41,043 nt of DNA from Actinomycetes bacterium (lineage in GTDB: Bacteria > Actinomycetota > Actinomycetes > Actinomycetales > Actinomycetaceae): contig JAFAAX010000157.1 of the NCBI GenBank assembly GCA_023426345.1, positions 1 through 41,043 of the forward strand. The letters run 5' to 3'. Shown here one piece after another: positions 15,319-22,015 of this stretch (within the stretch, counting starts at the first letter, position 1; each line of letters opens with the position of its first letter). A program made the translations under genes and the position numbers. Under the pieces are notes generated by a model that did not search any database, was not told the DNA's origin, and worked only from the letters and a program-made list of their open reading frames with translations.

Positions 15319-15906
15319 ATGCTCACGCTCACCGTCACCAAGGACGACTTCGAGACCTACCCGAACCCCACGGAGGAGGAGCTGGCCGACCACTTCGACT
15401 TCCTCGACTCCATCGACAACACGGTCACCGCGTACTTCACGCCCAGCGGCCCCCGGAGCACGGTCGGGGAGCTCTTCGCCCGCTACTACCCCGACGGGCG
15501 GCCCACCGGAGTCGTGGAGGCCTGGACCTTCCAGGGCGCCACCAGGGAGGACCGCATGGCCGTGCGGGTCGCCGCCGTCCACGCCCACGACCGTGGGATC
15601 TTCGAGCACTGCCTCATCGCCCGGCCGACCGCCGACCGCGTCGACCTGCACACCAGGGCAGGTCTTGTCACCGACACCTTCCTGTCGACGGTGCCCACCG
15701 ACCAGGACGGCAACTGCCTTCCCATCGACGACGACCACCCAAGGTCGCGGGCGGACTTCCCGGCCCTGGCCGCCAGCGCCGCCCAGATGGGACTCGACCG
15801 CAACGCCGTCATCCTCGCCAAGGCCGGGGAACTGGTCAAGGCGGATTCGGACCTGTCCGACGTCGACGCGGTCCTGGAGGCCGCCGGGGAGGTCGACCTC
15901 GGATGA
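15319..15906 (+). CDS. hypothetical protein of the element (195 aa)
   Basis: 195 residues, start ATG 15319 two bases after the previous stop, with AAGGGAG in front. The protein is acidic and soluble, with no recognised family. Notable stretches are SVDELFARYYPDGRP-like (TVGELFARYYPDGRPTGVVEAW) and a regular C-terminal half (SAAQMGLDRNAVILAKAGELVKADSDLSDVDAVLEAAGEVDLG) of predicted helices. Its stop overlaps the next start as ATGATGA. It could be an element-specific regulator or capsid-related protein; the sequence does not decide. Confidence 0.65.
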   Translation: MLTLTVTKDDFETYPNPTEEELADHFDFLDSIDNTVTAYFTPSGPRSTVGELFARYYPDGRPTGVVEAWTFQGATREDRMAVRVAAVHAHDRGIFEHCLIARPTADRVDLHTRAGLVTDTFLSTVPTDQDGNCLPIDDDHPRSRADFPALAASAAQMGLDRNAVILAKAGELVKADSDLSDVDAVLEAAGEVDLG

Positions 15907-16196
15907 TGACTCCCCAGATAGCCGAACGCCCCGGAGGCGGAAACTCCAGGGCATTCGAGAACGTTCACGGGCAGGCGAACACCCCCAGTGTGCCACGGCC
16001 GGGAGGTCAGGTCGACCCCTCGTCCAGGCTCACCGGCGTCTACGTCCTGGTCCTGACGATCGACGAGGACCACACCAGGAGACGGTGCTACTTCAACCTC
16101 CCCAGCGCCCAGCGCGCCGCCGACAAGGCCGAGCAGACCGGGCACGCGGCCGACATCGTCCTGTGCGCTCTCGACCCCGTGGGGAGGCCCGCATGA
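15903..16196 (+). CDS. hypothetical small protein (97 aa)
   Basis: 97 residues, four-base overlap with the genes on both sides. The first 40 residues are low complexity and probably disordered; the rest (TGVYVLVLTIDEDHTRRRCYFNLPSAQRAADKAEQTGHAADIVLCALDPVG) reads as a compact alpha/beta domain with a strand, a helix and a second strand. The pattern resembles small proteins that occur next to replication genes in actinobacterial phages and plasmids, but I cannot name a family. Confidence 0.6.
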   Translation: MMTPQIAERPGGGNSRAFENVHGQANTPSVPRPGGQVDPSSRLTGVYVLVLTIDEDHTRRRCYFNLPSAQRAADKAEQTGHAADIVLCALDPVGRPA

Positions 16197-16495
16197 GCTC
16201 GCCGACCGTGCTGGAGCAGATCCCGCCGCAGTGGCGGGGCAAAGCCGCGTTCGTCGCGTTCAAGGCCTACGAAGTCGGTCTGGAGGCCGGGAGGTCCCAG
16301 AGGCCCTCCACCACCGACTACGTCCTCGGCTACTCCGACGCCGAGGCCGACATGGCCGCCTTGCAGCGCCAGGCCGTCGCCATGGCCAGGCAGTCCATCA
16401 AGTACCCGCCGTTCGACGTCCTCGCCGACCTGCGGGGCGACCACGAGCGTGCCGAGGCCCAGAGGGCACTACTTCGCGAGAGGAGAATCGCGTGA
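16193..16495 (+). CDS. hypothetical helical protein (100 aa)
   Basis: 100 residues starting at ATG 16193 and overlapping the ATPase GTG by four bases. It is mainly helical (PPQWRGKAAFVAFKAYEVGLEAGR; SDAEADMAALQRQAVAMARQ) with a charged C-terminus. No motif is recognised. Direct coupling to the ATPase suggests a partner in replication initiation or regulation of it. Confidence 0.6.
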   Translation: MSSPTVLEQIPPQWRGKAAFVAFKAYEVGLEAGRSQRPSTTDYVLGYSDAEADMAALQRQAVAMARQSIKYPPFDVLADLRGDHERAEAQRALLRERRIA

Positions 16496-17922
16496 CCCAC
16501 GACGACCAGACATCCATCCCCAGGCCGAAGGTCTGGAACGCCACCAAACTGGCCAACGTCCAGGCCGTGAAGTGGCTCGCGAAAGGCCGCCTTCCCCGCG
16601 CGTCCGTGACCATCCTCGTCGGGGATGAGGGCATCGGGAAGTCCCTGCTGTGGGTGTGGATCGTCGCGGCCGTCACGACCGGACGGGCGCTTCCCGAGTT
16701 CGGGATCCCCGCCCGCCCGGCCGGACACGTCCTCCTAGTCCTCACCGAGGACGACTGGTCCAGTACGGTCCGGCCCCGCCTGGAGCTCGCGGGAGCGGAC
16801 CTGGCCAACATCGCGGTCATCTGTGAGGAGAAGGACGGGTCCGGCACCCCGGTCTTCCCGCGCGACATGTACCTCGTCCGCGACGTCGACGCGCTCGACT
16901 TGATCGTCCTCGACGCCTTCCTGGACACCGTCGAGTCCGGGCTGTCCATGCGTGATCCCCAGCAGGCCCGCCAGGCCCTCCACCCCTGGAGGGAGACCGC
17001 CCTGGCCACCGGCGCCAGCGTCCTGTTGGTCACCCACACCAACCGCATGGACTCCAAGAACCCGCGCGACAAGTACGGGATCAGCGGGGAGCTGCGCAAG
17101 AAGGCACGGATGACCCTGTACGCCCAGAGGGACAAGGAGGACCGTCTCGTCGTCGGACCCGAGAAGTCCAACATCGCGGGCAGGACTCCGGCGTCGATGT
17201 TCACCATCGACCCCGTCCAGGTCTTCCCGCCCACCGACGACACGGACGGCACGGTCCCTAGGTTGCGCTACGTCGGGAACTCCGAGAAGACCGCCCGTGA
17301 GATCGTCGCCGAGCTCTCCGACTCCCAACACGCAGACGAGGACCGGGAGGACCGCACCGAGGCCGAGGCGTGGCTGGAGGACTACCTCACCCAGCAGGGG
17401 ACCACTGCATCGGCGGAAGTGAAGAAGGCGGCTCGCAAGGTCGGGATCTCCGAGCGGACCGTTAAGCGGGCGTCCAGCTCCATCGGTGTCATCTCCGAGA
17501 GTGTCGGCTTCCCGAGAGTCACCTACTGGTCGATGCCCTCGGACAGTGGGGCCACCGGGACCCCCCATCACTCTGAGAGTGGCCCAACTGGCCCGACTGG
17601 ACGTGACCTGCATAAACAGAATGGCCCAACTGGAGCGGATTCACAGTCGGGCCACGCCCAGACACACGGTGGCCCGACTGGAGTCGTCGTCGACCTCGAC
17701 GCCCACCGCGAGACCCACGAGGTCCCGTCGTCGACCCCCGCCCCGGCCACCCCGAGACGGTCCTCGCCCAGGGTCCCACCGAAGTGGATAGACCCCCAAT
17801 GGGGCACCGTCTACCTCGGCCGAGACGGCAAGGCCGAACCACTGGAGCGATTCTCCGAGTGGAGACTCGCTGGCCAACCCGACATCCCCGTCCCCGACGA
17901 CCTCGACGCCGTCGGCCAATGA
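16492..17922 (+). CDS. RepA-like AAA ATPase (replication)
   Basis: 476 residues from GTG 16492, preceded by GAGAGGAGA. Walker A is GDEGIGKS (44-51) after ASVTILV; the Walker B strand is LIVLDAFLD around residue 141; a sensor strand SVLLVTHTNRMD follows, as in RecA/RepA-type (AAA_25) hexameric helicases. A winged-helix candidate lies at KKAARKVGISERTVKRASSSIGV. The C-terminal 150 residues are low complexity, Pro/Gly/Thr-rich with repeated GPTG units whose DNA forms iteron-like repeats, ending in an ordered WIDPQWGTVYLGRDGKAEPL. It likely unwinds or initiates replication of the excised element; no separate primase is seen. Confidence 0.82.
   Translation: MTHDDQTSIPRPKVWNATKLANVQAVKWLAKGRLPRASVTILVGDEGIGKSLLWVWIVAAVTTGRALPEFGIPARPAGHVLLVLTEDDWSSTVRPRLELAGADLANIAVICEEKDGSGTPVFPRDMYLVRDVDALDLIVLDAFLDTVESGLSMRDPQQARQALHPWRETALATGASVLLVTHTNRMDSKNPRDKYGISGELRKKARMTLYAQRDKEDRLVVGPEKSNIAGRTPASMFTIDPVQVFPPTDDTDGTVPRLRYVGNSEKTAREIVAELSDSQHADEDREDRTEAEAWLEDYLTQQGTTASAEVKKAARKVGISERTVKRASSSIGVISESVGFPRVTYWSMPSDSGATGTPHHSESGPTGPTGRDLHKQNGPTGADSQSGHAQTHGGPTGVVVDLDAHRETHEVPSSTPAPATPRRSSPRVPPKWIDPQWGTVYLGRDGKAEPLERFSEWRLAGQPDIPVPDDLDAVGQ
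17580..17681 (+). repeat. iteron-like repeats TGGCCCRACTGG inside the ATPase gene
   Basis: TGGCCCRACTGG occurs at 17580-17591, 17589-17600, 17622-17633 and 17670-17681, with an inverted partial copy AGTCGGGCCA at 17645-17654. Replication origins of phages and plasmids are often repeat clusters within or beside the initiator gene, so this may be the origin of the element. They also encode the GPTG repeats, so a purely protein-level cause cannot be excluded. Confidence 0.45.
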
Positions 17923-17935
17923 GAGGAACAGCAGC

Positions 17936-18229
17936 ATGACCGAGTTCCAGCCCATCACCACACAAGCCGACCTCGACGACATCGTTCGTCGCCGTCTCGA
18001 CAGGCAATCCCGGGTGCTCTCAGGCGACGCCGACTCCGAGGGGTGGAAGGCGGAGTCCCGCAAGTGGGAGCAGCGCGCGAAGGCCAACCTTGCCAGGGCC
18101 AGGCGCGCCGAGACCGACCTCGCTCAAGCGCGGTCAGACCTCGACGACGATGCCGCGTTCCTCGACCAGATCCGGACGATCGTCCGGACGGAGATCACGA
18201 CTGCACTGGAGGCACTGAACCATGAGTGA
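17936..18229 (+). CDS. coiled-coil protein, scaffold-like N-terminal type
   Basis: 97 residues, ATG 17936 after GAGAGGAACAGCAGC. The opening FQPITTQADLDDIVRRRLDRQSRV is a pattern seen at the N-terminus of phage head-scaffold proteins in actinobacterial phages; the rest is one long charged helix (WEQRAKANLARARRAETDLAQARSDLDDDAAFLDQIR) with coiled-coil character. It overlaps the next gene by eight bases. A scaffold or scaffold-associated protein is the best guess, supported by the capsid gene 1.1 kb downstream; the resemblance was judged by eye. Confidence 0.6.
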   Translation: MTEFQPITTQADLDDIVRRRLDRQSRVLSGDADSEGWKAESRKWEQRAKANLARARRAETDLAQARSDLDDDAAFLDQIRTIVRTEITTALEALNHE

Positions 18230-18737
18230 CGACGACCAGACCACAGAACCCGCGGAGGCTCCGGATACGCCGAGCAGGGAAGCCGCTCGGTACCGGCGCC
18301 AGCTCAGGGAGACCGAGGCCCAGCGTGACCAGCTCCTCGACGAGCTGTCCGGGTATCGCGCCCAGGCCGTCGACGCCCTCGTCGCTGCCGAGTTCCCCGC
18401 CCCCGTCCGGGGATTCCGCGACACCGACACACCCGAGCTCCGACAGTGGTACATCGACAACCAAGGGGGCGTGCCGTACCTCGGGCCCCACAAGCTCACT
18501 CACCCCGAAGACCTCTACACCATCGGGGGAGTGGACCGTGCCAGCCTCACCACCGAGGACGGCCAGCCCGACGAGGACAAGGTCAGGGCCGCCCTCGAAG
18601 GACTCTTCAAACAGCGCCCCGAACTGTTCAAGTCCGTCGGCTCGGGCGTCGTCCCCCAGCTGGGCCACCAGCCGGAGAACCCCAAGGCTCTCCCCGCCTC
18701 GTGGGAGAGCATCATCAATGGAAGGAACAACCAGTGA
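18222..18737 (+). CDS. scaffold-like protein A (paralogue pair with next gene)
   Basis: 171 residues from ATG 18222. Layout: acidic disordered leader (SDDDQTTEPAEAPDTPS), a charged coiled coil REAARYRRQLRETEAQRDQLLDELSGYRAQ, a folded middle containing LTHPEDLYTIGGVDRASLT and DEDKVRAALEGLFKQRPELF, and a short tail LPASWESIINGR. The following gene repeats this plan with the same end pieces. Position upstream of the capsid gene and coiled-coil content suggest a capsid assembly scaffold, since the capsid protein lacks an N-terminal delta domain. Its stop overlaps the next GTG by four bases. Confidence 0.65.
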   Translation: MSDDDQTTEPAEAPDTPSREAARYRRQLRETEAQRDQLLDELSGYRAQAVDALVAAEFPAPVRGFRDTDTPELRQWYIDNQGGVPYLGPHKLTHPEDLYTIGGVDRASLTTEDGQPDEDKVRAALEGLFKQRPELFKSVGSGVVPQLGHQPENPKALPASWESIINGRNNQ

Positions 18738-19177
18738 GTGACACTGACCAGACCACACCGCAGGACACCCCCGAGGGCGCCACCACAGCCCCGGAGGCGG
18801 TCCAGGAAGAGACACCTAACCGGGAGGCCGCCCGCTACAGGAAGGCCCTCAGGGACGCTGAGGCGGAACGCGACCAGCTCAAGGCCCAGCGTGACGAGCT
18901 GGCCCGTTCCATCGCAGAGCAATCCCTCCCCGGCAACGTCCCCCCGCGCCTCATGTGGGAGCACACCGAGGACGTCACCACCCTGTTCGACGACGCGGGC
19001 CGCGTCGACCCCAGCAAGGTCACGGCCGCCGCCGGTGAAATCATCGACGCCTACGGGATCTCCCCCCTCGCTACGGTCCCCATCGTCCCCAACGCGGGCG
19101 ATACGCCAGACGGGTCGCTCCCCTCGGGGTGGGCCGACGTCGTCAGGGGCCGCCACGAGGTCGACGACCTCATGTAG
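18734..19177 (+). CDS. scaffold-like protein B
   Basis: 147 residues from GTG 18734. It shares with the preceding protein the SDxDQTT leader, the coiled coil REAARYRKALRDAEAERDQLKAQRDEL, a middle HTEDVTTLFDDAGRVDPSKVTAAAGEIIDAYG that aligns with the PEDLYTIGG region, and the tail LPSGWADVVRGR. Duplicated small proteins just before a capsid gene could form two scaffold variants, for example for a different shell size, but this is inference. It is the last gene of the overlapping run; a 154-base spacer with a strong hairpin follows. Confidence 0.65.
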   Translation: MSDTDQTTPQDTPEGATTAPEAVQEETPNREAARYRKALRDAEAERDQLKAQRDELARSIAEQSLPGNVPPRLMWEHTEDVTTLFDDAGRVDPSKVTAAAGEIIDAYGISPLATVPIVPNAGDTPDGSLPSGWADVVRGRHEVDDLM

Positions 19178-19257
19178 AATCCAGAGTGCAGGCGGTGGCC
19201 GGCCAGGTGCCAGCCCGCCCGCAACGCTCGCCCCAGTGGGGCCAGCCCGACACGGCC

Positions 19258-19300
19258 AGGGGCCGCCGGGATGAACCAACCAGTTCAACCGGCGGCCCCT
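19258..19300 (+). terminator. long hairpin between scaffold-like genes and capsid gene
   Basis: AGGGGCCGCCGG (19258-19269) pairs perfectly with CCGGCGGCCCCT (19289-19300), and inside the loop TGAAC pairs with GTTCA. TCTTGTCG follows, a weak T-tract. It could end the early transcript, attenuate capsid expression, or mark a processing or packaging site. Its position only 32 bases before the capsid start is unusual for a plain terminator. Confidence 0.6.
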
Positions 19301-19331
19301 CTTGTCGTGCCGCCAGGAAGCGCAGGACATC

Positions 19332-20186
19332 ATGGCTATGACCACGACAACCCAACCCAAGGCGTGGCTCCCCGAACAGGTCGGAGACCTCGTCGTCGTC
19401 CCTGTCACCGCGGCATCCGTCGCCATGCAGGCGACCCGGACCAGTACGGCCGCCGAACGCGTCGACAGCTACGCCGTCCCCATTGTCACCACCGACCCCA
19501 CCGCCGGATTTGTTGCCGAGGGCGCCGAGATCCCGACCTCAGACATCACGCTGGGAGAAGACCGCGATACGTTCCACAAGATCGCGGGATTGACCGTCAT
19601 CAGTCGGGAGATGGCGGACGACAGCTCGCCCGACGTCGCCCAGCAGATCGGCCAGGGACTCGCCCGCGACATCGCCCGCCGCATCGACGAAGCATTCTTC
19701 GGCGCCCGCGCATCGAGCACCCTCCCCTTCCGGGGGCTCGGAGACCTCGCCGGCATGACCGAGGTCGCCGCCGCCGCGTGGAAGAACGGGGACCCCTTCA
19801 CTGAGGCCGTCTACCGGGCACAGGAAGTCGGTGCTCAGGTGGGGGCATTCGTCACCAACCCGGGGACCGCCCTCGCCCTCGCCCAGCTCAAGGAAGGCAC
19901 CGCATCCAACCGGGACCTCCTCCAGCCTGACCCGACCAGCCCGACCGTGCGCCGCATCGCAGGAGTTCCACTCCTCGTTTCGCCAGCAGTCGCGAACGAT
20001 GTCGTTTGGGGACTTCCCAACGACGGGCGCGTGCTCCTCGTCATCCGCCAGGACGTCGACCTCAGGCGCGACGAGTCCCGCTACTTCACGTCGGATCAGG
20101 TCGCAATCCGCGCAACCCTGCGGATCACGTCCCTGTTCGGACACGCCGCGTCAATCGTCAAGATCAACGGCCCGTCGGGCAGCTGA
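19332..20186 (+). CDS. HK97-fold phage major capsid protein
   Basis: 284 residues from ATG 19332 with an AGGA-type site. The sequence matches HK97-type capsids: an early N-arm (WLPEQVGDLVVVPVTAASVAMQATRTSTAAERVDSYAVPIVTTDPTAGFVAEGAEIPTSD region), the E-loop and spine section DTFHKIAGLTVISREMADDSSPDVAQQIGQGLARDIARRIDEAFF, and the A-domain with FVTNPGTALALAQLKEG and the late YFTSDQVAIRATLRI. It lacks the roughly 100-residue delta domain that HK97 itself uses for assembly, so separate scaffold proteins are expected. No protease gene is present. It is transcribed apart from the genes before it by a hairpin and followed by a terminator. Confidence 0.9.
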   Translation: MAMTTTTQPKAWLPEQVGDLVVVPVTAASVAMQATRTSTAAERVDSYAVPIVTTDPTAGFVAEGAEIPTSDITLGEDRDTFHKIAGLTVISREMADDSSPDVAQQIGQGLARDIARRIDEAFFGARASSTLPFRGLGDLAGMTEVAAAAWKNGDPFTEAVYRAQEVGAQVGAFVTNPGTALALAQLKEGTASNRDLLQPDPTSPTVRRIAGVPLLVSPAVANDVVWGLPNDGRVLLVIRQDVDLRRDESRYFTSDQVAIRATLRITSLFGHAASIVKINGPSGS

Positions 20187-20300
20187 CCTCCAAACGTGAG
20201 CGGCTGCGACGAGAACCAACCTCGACGCGCGACGGATCTACTCCTATCGACCGTCTGACAGTCGCTCACACGACGAGTTGAGCAGCAGCTCGACACGTCA

Positions 20301-20334
20301 GCCCCTCGCCAGGACCAGGCACCTGACGAGGGGC
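20301..20334 (+). terminator. terminator after the capsid gene
   Basis: GCCCCTCG and CGAGGGGC form a perfect 8-bp stem around an 18-base loop with a further AGG/CCT pairing, followed by ACCCCTTTGC. It lies about 115 bases beyond the capsid stop, with no gene between. Confidence 0.6.
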
Positions 20335-20546
20335 ACCCCTTTGCTTACCCATTACCCAATAGGGGGGTGATCCCCTCCCCCCGCCCGAGCCTCGCACCCG
20401 GAGGCACTGCGGAATCTCTCCCCGCCTTTTTTTCCACACCATTCCCCCGTGACCTGCAAAGTCTCTGCAAAGCCGTGGAGAGCCGCGCGGAGCACACTTG
20501 TCGTCCCTCGCGTCCGTGGGCGTGCCCCAGGCGTTACGCGATTCCG

Positions 20547-20585
20547 TGACAACACAGGTGGCAGCATGACAACAGAATGACAACA
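20547..20585 (+). repeat. right arm-type integrase repeats (TGACAACA x3)
   Basis: TGACAACA is found at 20547-20554, 20567-20574 and 20578-20585, in the same orientation as the two copies beside the left core. The cluster lies 85-123 bases from the attR core, a spacing suited to arm-site binding by the integrase. Confidence 0.55.
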
Positions 20586-20669
20586 GGAGCGGTCATCACA
20601 TGAGTTATGGGTGATCGCTAATCCGCGGAATCTTGCGAGTTTGAGACCCCATCTGCATCGTCGCCCGGT

Positions 20670-20695
20670 TTCGAATCCCAGCGCTACCGCCACGG
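20670..20695 (+). repeat. attR core (right copy of 26-bp direct repeat)
   Basis: Identical to 12094-12119. Here it is not attached to a full tRNA: the sequence to its left is unrelated, so this is the remnant of the original tRNA-Ser 3' end displaced by integration. Confidence 0.92.
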
Positions 20696-20699
20696 GGAG

Positions 20700-20740
20700 C
20701 CCCGGGAACCGGCCGAAAGGCCGAGGTCCCGGGGTTTCTG
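20700..20740 (+). terminator. original tRNA-Ser terminator, now displaced
   Basis: A strong hairpin (CCCCGGGAAC... GTCCCGGGG with an inner GGCC-GAAA-GGCC stem) is followed by TTTCT. It begins five bases after the attR core, just where the tRNA terminator would lie in an empty site. On the minus strand it also lies downstream of the alcohol dehydrogenase. Confidence 0.7.
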
Positions 20741-20841
20741 TCGGGGTGGCGTTCCCCCAGCGTTCCCTGATGGAGCGGAGACTCCGCGGGTCGAGAACGC
20801 CCTCGATTCCGAGACGTTCGACCGGACCGGGGCGCCGCCGC

Positions 20842-21870
20842 TCAGGCCCGAAGGTCCAGGACGATCCGGCTGTCGATGGTCCCCTGCTCCATGCGCGCCA
20901 AGGTGTCGTTGACGTCCTCAAGCGGACGCGTGTGGTACTGAGCGGTGACCAGGCCTCGACGGTAGAACTCGAGGGCCTCGCGCATGTCCTCGCGGGTGCC
21001 GACGATCGATCCCTTGACGGTGAGGCCCCGGTTCACCGTCTCGAAGACCGACATCGGGAATGAGTCCGGCGGCAGGCCGACAAGGGTGACGGTGCCGCCG
21101 CGCCTCGCCATCGAGATGGCCGCCGGCACCGTGGTGGCGCTGGCCGCGGTCACCACGGCGGCGTGAGCCCCACCGACGAGGTCCTGCACCTGTTGTCCGG
21201 CGTCGCCGTCGCGGTGATTGACGGCGATCTCCGCGCCCAGGGAGTGCGCGGAGGCGCGCTTCGGCTCGCTGCCCGTCACGGCGATGACGCGGAACCCCAT
21301 GGCGGCGGCGTACTGGATCGCCATCTGGCCGAGCTGGCCGATCCCGCAGATCGCCACCCACTGGCCGGGCCGCGCGCCGCACTCCCGCAGCGCCTTGTAC
21401 GCGGACACGCCCGCGCACAGGATGGACGTCACCCCGATGGGGCTGACCTCGTCGGGGATGCGCGGGGCGTAGCGCGTGTCGACGAGCATGTACTCCGCGA
21501 ACGAGCCGTTCACCGTGTATCCGGAGTTGCGCTGGTCAGAGCACAGCGTCTCCCACCCGCTCAGACAGTCCGCGCAGCGCCCGCAGGCGCTGGCCAGCCA
21601 GGTGTTGCCGAGCAGGTCGCCCACCTGGACCCCGGACACGTCGGGGCCCACCTCGACGACGTGGCCGGATCCCTCGTGGCCGGGGATGAGCGGCAGCACG
21701 GGCCGCACGGGCCAGTCCCCGCGCGCCGCGTGGAGATCGGTGTGGCACACGCCGGAGTAGTCGACGCGCACGAGCGCTTGGTGGGGACCGGGGCGCGGGA
21801 TCGGGACCGCCTCAATGACCAGCGGGCGCCCCAGCTCGTGGACGACGGCCGCCCTCATCATCTCGGGCAC
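20842..21870 (-). CDS. adhP: zinc-dependent alcohol dehydrogenase, AdhP type
   Basis: 342 residues from the GTG at 21870, chosen because GGAGG lies just upstream; the frame stays open to 21987. Catalytic zinc ligands are seen in GVCHTDLHAA and PGHEGSG, the structural-zinc cysteines in SACGRCADCLSGWETLC, and the NAD-binding Rossmann motif in GIGQLGQMAIQYA. Length and order match the 336-345-residue AdhP family, which interconverts primary alcohols and aldehydes with NAD in the cytoplasm. The minus-strand TetR gene lies 145 bases upstream and may control it; the interval shows no clear operator. Confidence 0.88.
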   Translation of the reverse strand: MPEMMRAAVVHELGRPLVIEAVPIPRPGPHQALVRVDYSGVCHTDLHAARGDWPVRPVLPLIPGHEGSGHVVEVGPDVSGVQVGDLLGNTWLASACGRCADCLSGWETLCSDQRNSGYTVNGSFAEYMLVDTRYAPRIPDEVSPIGVTSILCAGVSAYKALRECGARPGQWVAICGIGQLGQMAIQYAAAMGFRVIAVTGSEPKRASAHSLGAEIAVNHRDGDAGQQVQDLVGGAHAAVVTAASATTVPAAISMARRGGTVTLVGLPPDSFPMSVFETVNRGLTVKGSIVGTREDMREALEFYRRGLVTAQYHTRPLEDVNDTLARMEQGTIDSRIVLDLRA

Positions 21871-22015
21871 AGTGGGACCTCCTACGTCCTCGTAGCGGAC
21901 ACCCGCGTGGGCTGGGTCAATGGTATCCGGCGGACGGTCTGCGCGGGAGGGCGCGACAAGGGGTCCGCGCGGGGGCGGGGACCGCAAGAGGCCCGCCGCG
22001 GACTCCTGATGGCCC

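Larger units (their letters stand above)
20187..20669. other. non-coding right end of the element
   Basis: No supported gene is found in these 483 bases. The stretch contains the capsid terminator (20301-20334), a GGGG-TGAT-CCCC hairpin near 20358-20375, a T7 run near 20426, a CTGCAAAG direct repeat near 20456 and 20468, and three TGACAACA repeats (20547-20585). It is the natural place for the attachment arm, and possibly a packaging sequence recognised by a helper phage. Confidence 0.5.
12094..20695. mobile_element. satellite-like integrated element with HK97-type capsid gene (about 8.6 kb)
   Basis: The element is bounded by a perfect 26-bp direct repeat, the left copy being the 3' end of tRNA-Ser(CGA). 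Within it are, in order, integrase and XRE repressor (minus strand), then a plus-strand array: excisionase, six small unknown genes, a RepA-type AAA ATPase, three coiled-coil scaffold-like proteins, a long hairpin and an HK97-type major capsid protein, followed by a terminator and an apparently non-coding right end. Terminase, portal, head protease, connector, tail, holin and lysin genes are absent. Integration and replication genes plus a capsid but no packaging or tail genes fit a satellite that borrows functions from a helper phage; a deleted prophage is the main alternative, but no pseudogenes are seen. Confidence 0.85.

Noticed and set aside
18835..19274. Possible small terminase or portal hidden in alternative frames of the element
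   Set aside because: I looked for Walker motifs and terminase-like sequences in all frames of the element; only the RepA-type ATPase has them and it lacks a terminase nuclease domain.
20266..20921. Short frames at the right end of the element and across attR
   Set aside because: Low-complexity translations without starts or ribosome sites, crossing hairpins and the attachment core; more likely non-coding.
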